The notes under the pieces: model-generated
The model's input: the letters and a program-made list of their open reading frames with translations, nothing else
Databases searched by the model: none
What the model was told of the DNA's origin: nothing
Position numbers and translations under genes: made by a program
Part shown: in pieces, positions 44,667-53,230 of the stretch
Layout: each line of letters opens with the position of its first letter
How positions within the stretch are numbered: the stretch's first letter is position 1
Source of the DNA: Rivularia sp034931125
GTDB taxonomy: Bacteria; Cyanobacteriota; Cyanobacteriia; Cyanobacteriales; Nostocaceae
Assembly: GCF_034931125.1 (NCBI RefSeq)
Contig: NZ_JAYGHM010000026.1
Location: forward strand, 1-64,000
Direction of reading: 5' to 3'
DNA length: 64,000 bases

Positions 44667-45344
44667 ATGCGAATACTATTAGTAGAAGACGACCCCGAAC
44701 AATTGGAGCCATTACAAGGTGTGCTGTCAGAAGCCGGATATCTTGTAGATGGGGTTGATGAAGGAGAAACCGCACAGTGGCTGTTATCCAAAAAAGAGTA
44801 TGACTTGTTGATTCTAGACTGGATGTTGCCTACAATCAGCGGGTTAAGTCTTTGTCGTCAGTATCGAATGCTCGGTAAAACCGCACCCGTACTGATGCTT
44901 ACTGCTAAGGATACCACGTTGGATAAAGTTGCTGGCTTAGACGCGGGAGCAGATGACTATCTTGTTAAGCCTGCCGATCTGCTAGAACTCTTAGCGCGGG
45001 TACGTGCTTTAGGGAGGCGTTCTCCTCAGTGGGTGGGAGATATTCTTACTGTTGCAGATTTACAACTACATCTAAGTAACTTGACTGTTGGACGCAATCA
45101 AGTATGTGTGGAATTATCCCCACGGGAAACTCAATTGCTAGAGTACCTAATGCGTCACCGTAACCAAGTCTTGACTCGCGAGCAGATCGAAGAAGCTTTA
45201 TGGGAGTGGGGTACGGAACCAGAGAGTAATGCATTGACTGTGCTAGTACGCAAATTGAGACATCGCTTGCAGATAGTTGGTGCAGCGGATTGGATTAAAA
45301 CTATTTACGGTATGGGCTATAGTTTGAAAACACCAGGTAACTAA
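44667..45344 (+). CDS. OmpR/PhoB-family response regulator
   Basis: 226 residues from ATG 44667 (MRILLVEDD). Receiver domain with acidic pocket VEDD, phospho-acceptor Asp51 (LLILDWMLP), Thr in MLTAKD and Lys in DYLVKPAD; winged-helix output domain (about 125-222) with SPRETQLLEYLMRHRNQVLTREQIEEALWEWG and NALTVLVRKLRHRL. OmpR-type proteins bind tandem direct repeats 10-11 bp apart, the same geometry as the TCAC boxes in this island. The likely partner kinase is at 46231, with an opposite-strand gene between them. Its own promoter lacks an obvious TCAC box. Confidence 0.92.
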   Translation: MRILLVEDDPEQLEPLQGVLSEAGYLVDGVDEGETAQWLLSKKEYDLLILDWMLPTISGLSLCRQYRMLGKTAPVLMLTAKDTTLDKVAGLDAGADDYLVKPADLLELLARVRALGRRSPQWVGDILTVADLQLHLSNLTVGRNQVCVELSPRETQLLEYLMRHRNQVLTREQIEEALWEWGTEPESNALTVLVRKLRHRLQIVGAADWIKTIYGMGYSLKTPGN

Positions 45345-45400
45345 AAACAAACAAATTAAATAATAAATCAAAATTTAGTCAAAACTGACCTAAATCCTTG

Positions 45401-46006
45401 TTAATTTTTGAGTCGATAGCTTACCAATATCCTGACATCTTCGCGAGATAATCCCAGTTCTTGAATAATCATAGCTTTGACAGAGTTTAATTCTGTAACT
45501 GGAAATTCAAATTCTAATCTTTGAAGTGCGGAGTTAGCAGTATTAACTTGAACTTTTGTAAAACCACGCTTTTTTTTAATTTCGGCTAAAATTCCTAATA
45601 CTTTAACCGTAGATTGTACCTGCATTTGTGTATTAGGTTGCAGCGTCTCTATCGGATTGGATAGTCCCAGTTCTTGAGCAATTATAGCTTTTACAAAAAT
45701 TAATTCTGTACCTGGAACTTTGAACGTTAACTTTTTGAGTGTAGAGTTTGTGGTCTGAAGTTCAACTTCGGTAAACTCCTGCTCTTGTTCTATTTCAGCT
45801 TTAGTTATTAATACATTAGCTGCAAACTTTACCATGACCGTGCGCGTACCAGCTTGGAGCTTGTTTTGTGTAGTGTAGGAACGACTTAATAATAGGTTCG
45901 TTAACGATTCACCACTAAGTCCGAAAGCAATTATAAGCAGCGGTAATGGTAGTAAGTATGCTAGCTTGGAAGAATGCAGTTTTTCCAATAATCGAGAGAA
46001 GGACAT
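45401..46006 (-). CDS. Membrane-anchored protein with two internal repeats, between kinase and regulator genes
   Basis: 201 residues: one membrane helix (SSKLAYLLPLPLLIIAFGLSG, about 12-32), then two homologous units of about 60 residues: VLITKAEIEQEQEFTEVELQ...LTFKVPGTELIFVKAIIAQELGLS and VLGILAEIKKKRGFTKVQVN...LEFEFPVTELNSVKAMIIQELGLS. The C-terminal part probably lies outside the cytoplasm. No family recognised. Its position, inserted on the opposite strand between a response regulator and its kinase, makes it a candidate accessory sensor or modulator. Confidence 0.6.
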   Translation of the reverse strand: MSFSRLLEKLHSSKLAYLLPLPLLIIAFGLSGESLTNLLLSRSYTTQNKLQAGTRTVMVKFAANVLITKAEIEQEQEFTEVELQTTNSTLKKLTFKVPGTELIFVKAIIAQELGLSNPIETLQPNTQMQVQSTVKVLGILAEIKKKRGFTKVQVNTANSALQRLEFEFPVTELNSVKAMIIQELGLSREDVRILVSYRLKN

Positions 46007-46230
46007 AGAGCAACAACTGATTAAATTTTGTGGATAAATTAAGTTTAATAATTCTATTACAAAGTCTTTTTCACACTGGTATTTTATAAGAATACAAGTA
46101 ACGCAAATGTACTCATAGGCTTAGTTTTTCTTGTCTATATTGCCGATATAAGTATCAAAATCAAAAATTACCGCGCCTTATAAAAATTGTGTTCACATTC
46201 GCTCCTCTATGAGCCTCTCGCCTAAGTTTC

Positions 46231-47508
46231 ATGTTTCATCGTAGTCGCAGCAATTTAGCTTTATGGTTTACCCTGACAATGGGGAGCATTTTGGTTGTTT
46301 TTGCGGGAGTAATTTATTATCAAGCAGTCTCAGACCAGCTAGAGAATCTTGATCGCTTACTTCTCAAAAAATCCAGAATCATCACGGTGAATGCAAGGTA
46401 CGATCTGCGTCAAAAACAGTTAGACTTGGAAAATGTGCCGCTTATAGGAAGTAAAGTTCTACCTTTAGGTAGCGAACTTGTATATGCACGTTGGTACGAT
46501 ACTAAAGAACAACTGATACAATTTTTCGGTACGGTTCCAGAGACGCAGTGGACGATAGCCCCTGGATTTAAAACTCTTAAGACTACCTTTTATTCGTCAA
46601 AAAGAGAGTCTACCGTTACTTGGCTCCGTCAGTTAACGCTGCCCGTATACCAAGATAATTTATTAATCGGTTATCTTCAAGTAGCAATACCCCTAACGTC
46701 CGCACAAAATAATCTAGCTGAGTTAAGGCTTGTATTGATTTTGACAGTACCAGTAACTTTAGGAGTTATTGGTCTGGCTGGTTGGTATTTGGGGGGAATC
46801 GCAATGCAACCGATTCGTGATAGCTACGACCAGCTGCAACGCTTCACATCTAATGCTTCCCATGAATTGCGATCGCCTTTATCAGCTATTATTAGCAATG
46901 CTCAGTATGGCTTTCTGTCTAAATCTAACGATATTGAGGTGCAGCGTCAGCGTTTCGAGAAGATTTCCAATGTTGCCAAGTCAATGAATATTCTGGTGAG
47001 CAATCTGCTGCTTTTAGCGCGTCATGCAGGTCGATTATCTCCTGAATCTTTACAAGAAGTTGACCTAAAAAGTCTGCTTTTAGGGATAGCAGATGAATAT
47101 ACAACACAAGAAGCTGCAAAACATCTTAATCTAACTTATACTTTACCAACTGCCAGTATACTTGTATTAGGTGATGCCGACTTGCTGCGACAAGCTGTAG
47201 TTAATTTACTTGATAATGCCTGTAAATATACTTTCCCTGGGGGTCAAGTTGAACTACGACTGTTCACCCAGTCAAATTGGGCTGTGGTTGAAGTTGCAGA
47301 CAATGGTATCGGTATTCCTGAAGCCGATTTACCACATATTTTTGAGCGGTTTTATCGGGTGGATAAAAAGCGAACGCGCAAAACTGGTGGATATGGATTA
47401 GGATTATCGATTGTCCAACAAGTTTTATCTGCACACGGTGGTCATCTTAGTGTCAAAAGTACAGTTGAGAAGGGGTCAACTTTCAGAATAGTTTTGCCAC
47501 TCAAGTAG
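46231..47508 (+). CDS. Sensor histidine kinase (two-TM, HisKA-HATPase)
   Basis: 425 residues. Membrane helices about 8-30 and 165-190 flank a periplasmic sensor domain of about 130 residues with no recognised fold. H-box with His211 (SNASHELRSPLSAI), N-box AVVNLLDNACKY, G1 VADNGIGIPE, F-box IFERFYRVDKKR and G2 GGYGLGLSIV are all present. Autophosphorylates His211 and passes phosphate to Asp51 of the regulator at 44667 (inferred from vicinity). Only a partial TCACATT half-box is seen upstream (46192). Confidence 0.92.
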   Translation: MFHRSRSNLALWFTLTMGSILVVFAGVIYYQAVSDQLENLDRLLLKKSRIITVNARYDLRQKQLDLENVPLIGSKVLPLGSELVYARWYDTKEQLIQFFGTVPETQWTIAPGFKTLKTTFYSSKRESTVTWLRQLTLPVYQDNLLIGYLQVAIPLTSAQNNLAELRLVLILTVPVTLGVIGLAGWYLGGIAMQPIRDSYDQLQRFTSNASHELRSPLSAIISNAQYGFLSKSNDIEVQRQRFEKISNVAKSMNILVSNLLLLARHAGRLSPESLQEVDLKSLLLGIADEYTTQEAAKHLNLTYTLPTASILVLGDADLLRQAVVNLLDNACKYTFPGGQVELRLFTQSNWAVVEVADNGIGIPEADLPHIFERFYRVDKKRTRKTGGYGLGLSIVQQVLSAHGGHLSVKSTVEKGSTFRIVLPLK

Positions 47509-47514
47509 TCGCTG

Positions 47515-47534
47515 TCACTTTCTGTTAACATTTT
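47515..47534 (+). promoter_or_regulatory. Island box 4: TCAC-N7-TAACATTT
   Basis: TCAC at 47515, variant TAAC at 47526 (11-bp phase), then ggcaatactgaaaataa, similar to box 2 downstream sequence. The next gene start is 227 bp away, the longest distance among the boxes. Confidence 0.45.
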
Positions 47535-47654
47535 TTGGCAATACTGAAAATAACGAGAAGGTTGCATTCTTTTTGATCTGCCTTATTTACAATCTTGAGT
47601 GACAACTGGTAAGCTGTTACGCATTTAATTTGTATAATACTAGCGAGCAAGATG

Positions 47655-47687
47655 CATGTCCTTACGGACACGCTGCGCTACCGCACT
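47655..47687. repeat. Short palindromic repeat (gtcc-ttac-ggac type)
   Basis: Contains gtccttacggac, then a gctgcgcta stretch, a pattern typical of dispersed Nostocales palindromes. It sits between box 4 and the 47762 gene and probably inserted there, which would explain the unusually long leader. Confidence 0.35.
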
Positions 47688-47761
47688 ACAATATTTTCAG
47701 GTTTTCCTGTTATACAATTTAGCTGCACATCAGCTTATCAAACAACCACAACATTTGAATC

Positions 47762-48115
47762 ATGTTAATAATCAACTTTTTACTAACTTGGCTAATTGCT
47801 GCTCTATCGCTATTGCTTACAGCCTACTTTGTACCAGGCTTTCAGTTTGACACTTTTGGCACAGTTGCTGTTGCAGCATTAACTTTAGGGTTAGTCAATG
47901 CAATTGTTCGACCCTTTTTGGTGATTTTGACACTTCCCCTAACCCTTGTCACCCTGGGTTTGTTTCTTTTTGTCGTTAATGCGGTGATGCTTTTGCTAGT
48001 AGGGTTTCTTGTACCTGGTTTTGTTGTTGCTGGTTTCGTACCTGCCATATTAGCTTCTATTGTTCTGACAATTGTTTCTACAGTGCTGGGGCTTTTAGTT
48101 AGAAATGTTACGTAA
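47762..48115 (+). CDS. PF04020 (phage-holin-like family) small membrane protein, paralogue 2
   Basis: 117 residues, four helices: FLLTWLIAALSLLLTAYFVPGF, NAIVRPFLVILTLPLTLVTLGLFLFVVNAVMLLLVGFLVPGF and a last helix. Same fold and motif order as the protein at 35123. Two regulated paralogues in one island suggest a function in envelope maintenance under the same signal. Confidence 0.85.
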   Translation: MLIINFLLTWLIAALSLLLTAYFVPGFQFDTFGTVAVAALTLGLVNAIVRPFLVILTLPLTLVTLGLFLFVVNAVMLLLVGFLVPGFVVAGFVPAILASIVLTIVSTVLGLLVRNVT

Positions 48116-48141
48116 AATTGTTTAGTTCACTTTTGTTTTTG

Positions 48142-48161
48142 TCACTTTTTATTCAAATTTA
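48142..48161 (+). promoter_or_regulatory. Island box 5: TCAC-N7-TCAAATTT
   Basis: Units at 48142 and 48153; followed by attacacgctaatactgaag, sharing the aatactgaa element with boxes 2 and 4. The next gene is at 48285. Confidence 0.5.
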
Positions 48162-48284
48162 TTACACGCTAATACTGAAGATTCAGATAGTTATGATGAG
48201 TTTAGATAATTGTGTCTTAAAATCTGAGTTAATATTTTTTGAACGTAGTAATCTGATATTTTTCCTATTCTCTATTTTTTAGTC

Positions 48285-48848
48285 ATGGTTAAATATGATT
48301 TTGATGATCTCCTGCGCTACTTTCGTCCGGTAGATAAAGGCTTACGAGAATTACTCAAGAATCAACAAACACCTTTAATTTTAGCGGGAGTTGAATATCT
48401 ATTTTCAATTTATGAACAAGCAAACACTTACATTAATTTAATTGATGAAGGGGTTACAGGTAATCCACATCGGCTAACAGTAGAAGAATTGCATTCCTGT
48501 GCTTGGCAAATTATCCAGCCACACTTTGAGCAATCTCAACAAGCAGCAGCAGACTATTATCAAGATTTAGTTGATACAGAACAAACTAGTAATGATATTC
48601 AAGAAATTGTTGCGGCTGCTTATTATCAAAGAATAGAGACTTTGTTTGTGGGGAGAGGTATTCAACTGTGGGGAAGTTTTAACCCGGAGTCTAACCAAGT
48701 TGAATTGCATTCACAGCAAGAAATTGGTGACGAAGATTTAATGGATTTTGCTGCTATTTATACTTTGTTAAACAGTGGAACCGTTTATGCAGTATCACCG
48801 GAATTAGTTCCAGAGAATACGTTCTTAGCTGCTACATTCCGGTATTAA
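48285..48848 (+). CDS. baeRF-family C-terminal domain, stand-alone or truncated
   Basis: 187 residues matching the C-terminal half of bacterial eRF1-like (baeRF) proteins: RPVDKGLRELLKNQQTPLILAGVEYLFSIYEQ, EELHSCAWQIIQPHF, AAYYQRIETLFVGRGIQLWGSFNPESNQV and the end EDLMDFAAIYTLLNSGTVYAVSPE...LAATFRY. Full-length members are about 370 aa; the first domain is missing. Because it starts with its own ATG behind a TCAC box, it may be expressed as an independent domain rather than being debris. Confidence 0.65.
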   Translation: MVKYDFDDLLRYFRPVDKGLRELLKNQQTPLILAGVEYLFSIYEQANTYINLIDEGVTGNPHRLTVEELHSCAWQIIQPHFEQSQQAAADYYQDLVDTEQTSNDIQEIVAAAYYQRIETLFVGRGIQLWGSFNPESNQVELHSQQEIGDEDLMDFAAIYTLLNSGTVYAVSPELVPENTFLAATFRY

Positions 48849-48905
48849 TATAATGAGATTCCCTTGCAAATCAATCTTCATCAAGAGGTGTCTTTTGACT
48901 GATAA

Positions 48906-49169
48906 TCTACTTTAGTAGGTGCAGCAATTACCGCAGTTTTATTTATGGTAGGGCAGTTTTTCTTTGGGTCATTTCTTAGTCAAATTGATATTAGATCTCC
49001 TTACGGAGTAGCAGGTTCTTTTCTAATTATTATTACATGGATTTATTATGCCGCTCACATTCTATTTTTAGGTGCAGAGTTTACTAAGGTTTACGCTAAA
49101 ATATACGGTTCTCCGATTGTACCGGAAAAGTATGCAGTCCGCATTTCTAACAAAAATAAAAACTTCTAG
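48906..49169 (+). pseudogene. YihY/BrkB family membrane protein, C-terminal remnant
   Basis: The frame is open from 48906 (STLVGAAITAVLFMVGQFFFGSFLSQ) through SPYGVAGSFLIIITWIYYAAHILFLGAEFTKVYAKIYG to 49169. This is the last quarter of a YihY-family protein (usually about 280-300 aa); the sequence upstream has stop codons and no homology. An ATG at 48945 could give a 74-aa product with two helices. Confidence 0.65.
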
Positions 49170-49204
49170 CTGTTTTCAAGTAGCAATTATGAGGATAAAT
49201 AATC

Positions 49205-49900
49205 GTGGTTCCTTTACGAGATAACAACCCGACAACAATTACCCCCTATATAAATTATGGGTTAATCATTGCCAATATCCTCGTTTTTCTTTATCAACTG
49301 AGCCTGACATCGCAACAATTGCAAGGGCTTTTCTACGTTGCAGCATTAGTACCATGCCAACTTTCAAACACTTGTCCCAGTGGCTTAGACAATCAGTTTA
49401 TACCGGAGTGGATGACCTTAATTACATCCCAATTTTTACATGGAGGTTTTTTGCACCTAGCAGGCAATATGCTGTTTTTGTGGGTTTTTGGTAACAACAT
49501 TGAAGACCGCTTGGGTCATGTAAAATATTTAATTTTTTATCTGACCTGCGGCGTTTTAGCAGCGTTGTCTCAGTGGTTTTTTTCACAAAATTCGACGATT
49601 CCTTCTTTGGGTGCTAGTGGTGCGATCGCAGGAGTTTTAGGTGCATACATTCTTCGTTTCCCAAGAGCCGAAGTTCTGACCTTAATTCCTTTGGGGTTTT
49701 TCATAACCACAGCACGAATTCCGGCATTTTTCTTTCTGGGGTTTTGGTTTGTCCAGCAAGCTTTTTATGGTATTGCCAGTTTACAGGCTCGCTCTAATAT
49801 TGGAATGGAAGGAGGAGGGATTGCTTATTGGGCACACGCAGGGGGCTTTGTCTTCGGAGCTATTCTTGCTCCTCTATTCGGTTTGTATAAGCGCCGCTAA
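49205..49900 (+). CDS. Rhomboid-family intramembrane serine protease
   Basis: 231 residues from GTG 49205, preceded by GAGGA. Starts MVPLRDNNPTTITPYINYGLIIANI, as in many bacterial rhomboids. Six helices; Trp/His block SQFLHGGFLHLAGNMLFLWVFGNNIEDRLGH, catalytic Ser in GASGAIAGVLGAY and catalytic His in YWAHAGGFVFGAIL. Cleaves membrane-anchored substrates within the lipid bilayer; the natural substrate is unknown. Confidence 0.92.
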   Translation: MVPLRDNNPTTITPYINYGLIIANILVFLYQLSLTSQQLQGLFYVAALVPCQLSNTCPSGLDNQFIPEWMTLITSQFLHGGFLHLAGNMLFLWVFGNNIEDRLGHVKYLIFYLTCGVLAALSQWFFSQNSTIPSLGASGAIAGVLGAYILRFPRAEVLTLIPLGFFITTARIPAFFFLGFWFVQQAFYGIASLQARSNIGMEGGGIAYWAHAGGFVFGAILAPLFGLYKRR

Positions 49901-49960
49901 AAAATGAACATTTTGATATTCAGTTGAATTGAACTACTGTTTCAAATTTACTTATGTTCG

Positions 49961-49980
49961 TCACTTTATCTTCACATTTT
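49961..49980 (+). promoter_or_regulatory. Island box 6: TCAC-N7-TCACATTT
   Basis: TCAC at 49961 and 49972, 41 bp before the 19-aa ORF. The whole 49921-50060 segment is similar to 50877-51010 (box 7), so this promoter has been duplicated. Confidence 0.6.
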
Positions 49981-50021
49981 ATTTAAACAATGAAGGTAGC
50001 AAAATTAAAAGGTAATTAGCG

Positions 50022-50081
50022 ATGAATAAACAAGTATTCTTGAGCATAACTTTGGCAGCATTTTTTGTAATTAAATTTTAA
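50022..50081 (+). CDS. 19-aa leader-like peptide
   Basis: ATG 50022 to TAA 50079-50081 gives MNKQVFLSITLAAFFVIKF, a positively charged start and a hydrophobic core, like a signal peptide without a mature part. A shorter homologue (MSKQLFLSITL) follows box 7. Conservation of peptide plus promoter suggests a small regulated membrane peptide or the relic of a secreted protein. The stress-protein gene starts 6 bp later. Confidence 0.4.
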   Translation: MNKQVFLSITLAAFFVIKF

Positions 50082-50087
50082 TCTTTT

Positions 50088-50624
50088 ATGAGAGTTAAAA
50101 TGGCTTCTAATCAACTTCAACACGCTATTGGTGTATTTTCCAGCCATCAACATTTGGTAGAGGCATTCAACGAGTTGAGAAATAGTGGCTTTCCGATGAA
50201 TAAGATTTCTGCGATCGCCAAAAAGCCTCAACTTGACGATGCCGATACAAGTGAAAGTAACATTGCTTCATCTGAAGGCGCAGTAATGGGTGCCATAGCA
50301 GGTGCTAGAGTTGGAGGTTTACTTACTTTGGTCGCAGGCTTGGGTGCTTTGTTGATTCCTGGGTTTGGTCCAATATTGGCTGTAGAGTCTGTTTTAGTAA
50401 CTCTTTTAGGAAGTGGAGCGACAGCAGCAGCTGGTGGTCTAATTGGCGCATTACAAGGTTGGTTTTTACCTGAAGAAGCGGCTTTGCTTTATAACAACCG
50501 AGTATGTCAAGGAAATTATTTAGTAACAATAGAAGCAATAGAGGATGATATCCGTCGTGCTGAACCAGTTCTTAGTCGTTGGGGTATCCAAGATTGGCGT
50601 GTTGTTGATGTTCCCACAAGTTGA
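50088..50624 (+). CDS. General-stress-protein-like protein with glycine-zipper membrane segment
   Basis: 178 residues (ATG 50088; ATG 50100 is also possible). N-terminal domain FSSHQHLVEAFNELRNSGFPMNKISAIAKK, similar to the general stress protein 17M type; Gly/Ala-rich segment AVMGAIAGARVGGLLTLVAGLGALLIPGFGPILA (about 65-105), which may insert in a membrane; C-terminal LPEEAALLYNNRVCQGNYLVTIEA. Widespread in cyanobacteria; exact function unknown. It is 3' of the leader peptide and box 6, so probably stress induced. Confidence 0.75.
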   Translation: MRVKMASNQLQHAIGVFSSHQHLVEAFNELRNSGFPMNKISAIAKKPQLDDADTSESNIASSEGAVMGAIAGARVGGLLTLVAGLGALLIPGFGPILAVESVLVTLLGSGATAAAGGLIGALQGWFLPEEAALLYNNRVCQGNYLVTIEAIEDDIRRAEPVLSRWGIQDWRVVDVPTS

Positions 50625-50637
50625 AACGGTTGGATTT

Positions 50638-50663
50638 CTGCTTTATGTTATTGAATAAAGCAG
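50638..50663 (+). terminator. Hairpin after the stress-protein gene
   Basis: Arms ctgctttat (50638-50646) and ataaagcag (50655-50663) with an 8-nt loop, 14 bp after the stop codon. No T-tract follows. Confidence 0.45.
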
Positions 50664-50721
50664 AGGTCAAGAGGTAGCTATTTATGCGCTCTCTACCTGT
50701 CACAATCCTGAAGGCTCTAAT

Positions 50722-50761
50722 ACCCCAACTTACTCGGCATTGCCCCTGAATAAGTTGGGGT
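50722..50761. other. Stable hairpin, possible small RNA or terminator
   Basis: Eleven-bp arms accccaactta (50722-50732) and taagttggggt (50751-50761), 18-nt loop. It lies between the stress-protein gene and the duplicated promoter. The following tcgaatcccca resembles a tRNA T-arm, but no cloverleaf can be formed. Confidence 0.3.
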
Positions 50762-50923
50762 CGAATCCCCATCACAAAGGAACATAAAGCCCTCAGTTCC
50801 CCCTGCCTCTTGCCTTCTTATGCAAGAGCTTAGACTAATAAGTATAAATGCCGCGAAAAAAACACAAATTTTGACATTCAGTGAAATTGAACTGCTGTTT
50901 AAAATTCATCTACGTTATTAGTG

Positions 50924-50943
50924 TCACTTTCTTGTCACATTTT
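50924..50943 (+). promoter_or_regulatory. Island box 7: TCAC-N7-TCACATTT
   Basis: TCAC at 50924 and 50935, 41 bp before a truncated leader peptide ORF. Duplicate of the box 6 promoter region. Confidence 0.55.
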
Positions 50944-50984
50944 AGTGAAACAATTAAAAGTAGTAGCTTAAAAGACAATTAGCA

Positions 50985-51020
50985 ATGAGTAAACAATTAT
51001 TCTTGAGCATAACCTTATGA
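50985..51020 (+). pseudogene. Truncated copy of the leader peptide (11 aa)
   Basis: MSKQLFLSITL then TGA; the nucleotide sequence around it matches 50022-50060 closely. No stress-protein gene follows, so the duplicate has lost its downstream gene. Confidence 0.4.
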
Positions 51021-51930
51021 GCAATTTCTACAATCCCAACCTTACCTAATTGGCACCAACAAAAAGCATCATCACTGATTTACAATATCTATCCATTCTC
51101 TCTATCTTTTAGTACGTATAAACTCGTCAACTAGTTTTTGATAATTTCGTCATAATTACTTCTTTTTATATAGTTTAACTATTTTATTGGTTTCGTATTT
51201 AATCTCCAATATAAATACCCGACAACTCAAGTTTATATAAATGTATTAACACTGAAGAATCATGAAATTCATCTTTAATTAAACCTATCTTATTAATACT
51301 AAGTATTGCTGGGAAATAATTATATATTGTTATTGCTTGGGACTTCTTATAATGAAGCATTTACATCTAGTGAATGCTTCATTATATTGCGTAATAAGCA
51401 CGTTTTTCAAAGGTAAATTGAACGAAATAACATAATTATTCTTGCGTAAATAGTTACAACAAAAAGTCTTTTAAATCATACTTTATTAATGCCTGACTAT
51501 ACAACCTAAGACAGATATATTCTCAAAACAAATAATTAATATCTTTAAAAGTTAGTACTTAAGATAGATTTTTTAAAGGAACAAATAGTTTTATTATATT
51601 TAATAATTGCATAAAAAATAGAATAAAAAAATAACATTTATGCAAATTTATTTTAGATTCCTGAAATGTTTTTGTATTTGTTTTGCAATAGACAAAAGCA
51701 TTTTTTATCTCAAATAAATACAATATTAGCAAGCAATTTGAAGTAAATGTAATCATTTTTTTAGTGAACTCAGCCAGGGCAGTGAATAACTTAAAATCAG
51801 ATTCAAAAATCAGGTTCTATTGCTAACCATATGGATTCAATAAACCTATCTTTAAGTGAAAATTTGCCTTTGAACTTTTAGAACAAAATAACTACTAAGT
51901 TAACCATCACAGTTACATAGGAGAAGCCTT
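51021..51930. other. Long AT-rich region without supported genes
   Basis: About 900 bp of very AT-rich sequence. A minus-strand open frame (51756-51559) encodes a low-complexity Phe/Leu/Lys peptide and is probably chance. I see no RNA gene. It could be decayed remains of the lost partner gene of box 7. Confidence 0.5.
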
Positions 51931-53184
51931 TTGAAATTAGCTGCGCGTCCGATAATAACGCTTAAACCGACACTTTCCCTCATCGATACGATTTCGATAA
52001 TTGTTGGAGTAGTAGTTGGTGCTAGCATTTTTCAAACTCCCTCATTAGTAGCTGCAAACACTGGTAGTGTGGAAATTGCTTTGCTTACCTGGGGGGTTGG
52101 TGGAGTGATTTCTTTAATTGGTGCGTTGTGCTATGCCGAACTAGCAACGACTTATCCCCATCCCGGTGGTACCTATTACTATCTCAGACGAGCCTTTGGT
52201 AGCTCAATCGGGTTCCTGTTTGCATGGACTCGTATGAGCGTAATCCAAACTGGTTCGATCGCATTATTAGCCTTTGTGTTTGGGGATTATGCCTCGCAAC
52301 TATGGAGATTGGGAGGTTATTCTGCCTCGATTTATGCTGCGATCGCAATTGTGCTGTTAACTGGATTAAATATGCTTGGTGTTCGTCAAGGCAAGCAGAC
52401 GCAAAATTTGTTAGCAGTTGCTCAAGTTGTAGGCTTAATCATTATCTGTGCCATTGGTTTACTGGGAGTTTCGTATAACGGAGCGCCTACTTTACCCCCT
52501 GATGGAGCAACTAATCCCACTTCAAACAATCTAGGTTTAGTAATGGTATTTGTATTGCTCAGTTACGGAGGTTGGAACGAAGCAGCATATATTTCCGCAG
52601 AAGTTCGCGATGGTAAACGAAACATTGCGCGAGCGCTAATTTGGAGTATTGCCATCATCTCCGCGCTGTATATGCTCGTTAACTTGGCATTAATTAGGGG
52701 GCTAGGATTAACTCGAATGGCAGCATCTCAAGCAGTTGTTGCAGATTTAATGCGGTTAAATCTGGGAGAAACTGGTGCCATATTAACGAGTTGCTTGGTT
52801 GCGATCGCCACAGTTTGCTCTCTTAATGCCACAATTTTAACTGGCGCTCGCACAAATTACGCATTGGGACGTGATTTCTCAGTTGTGACACTTTATCTGT
52901 TACCCGAACTCAACTTGAGACTGCGATCTCAATTGTTAGAACAACTCAAACCCGGTACTCGCATTGTTTCCCACGCATTTGATATGGGCGAATGGAAACC
53001 TGATCGCGTGGTTAAAACTAAGAGAGGAAATCCGATTTACCTGTGGGTTGTCCCCGAAGAAATTCCCGGTAATGTACGAGCAAATATTTTAGAAAATTCC
53101 AGTCAATTTGCGCCTGGATATTTTCATTTAATTAATCGTCTGAGAATGAATAATGATTTGCAAGGTCTTGAAGATATCAAGTAA
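51931..53184 (+). CDS. In-frame chimera: amino-acid permease N-terminus joined to methyltransferase C-terminus
   Basis: 417 residues from TTG 51931 (AGGAG at 51918-51922). Residues 1-316 are an APC-superfamily permease: SLIDTISIIVGVVVGASIFQTPSL, YAELATTYPHPGGTYYYLRRAFG, GGWNEAAYISAEVRDGKRNIARALIW, NATILTGARTNYALGRDF. At residue 317 (nt 52879) the sequence changes to SVVTLYLLPELNLRLRSQLLEQLKPGTRIVSHAFDMGEWKPDRVV, the C-terminal half of a cyanobacterial class I SAM-dependent methyltransferase. The permease is thus cut at about helix 8-9 and the methyltransferase lacks its SAM-binding half. Either a deletion fusion now inactive, or, less likely, a new protein. The full frame is intact. Confidence 0.75.
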   Translation: MKLAARPIITLKPTLSLIDTISIIVGVVVGASIFQTPSLVAANTGSVEIALLTWGVGGVISLIGALCYAELATTYPHPGGTYYYLRRAFGSSIGFLFAWTRMSVIQTGSIALLAFVFGDYASQLWRLGGYSASIYAAIAIVLLTGLNMLGVRQGKQTQNLLAVAQVVGLIIICAIGLLGVSYNGAPTLPPDGATNPTSNNLGLVMVFVLLSYGGWNEAAYISAEVRDGKRNIARALIWSIAIISALYMLVNLALIRGLGLTRMAASQAVVADLMRLNLGETGAILTSCLVAIATVCSLNATILTGARTNYALGRDFSVVTLYLLPELNLRLRSQLLEQLKPGTRIVSHAFDMGEWKPDRVVKTKRGNPIYLWVVPEEIPGNVRANILENSSQFAPGYFHLINRLRMNNDLQGLEDIK

Positions 53185-53230
53185 TTAAGGAGAATTAAAT
53201 CGAAAATTGGACTTTAGACAAAAAACTGAA

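Noticed and set aside
50722..50790. Possible tRNA (ggtcgaatcccca resembles a T-arm)
   Set aside because: No acceptor, D or anticodon arms can be paired around it; the strong 11-bp stem is incompatible with a cloverleaf.
51559..51756. 65-aa minus-strand frame in AT-rich DNA
   Set aside because: Low-complexity Phe/Leu/Lys sequence, no start signal; expected by chance at this base composition.
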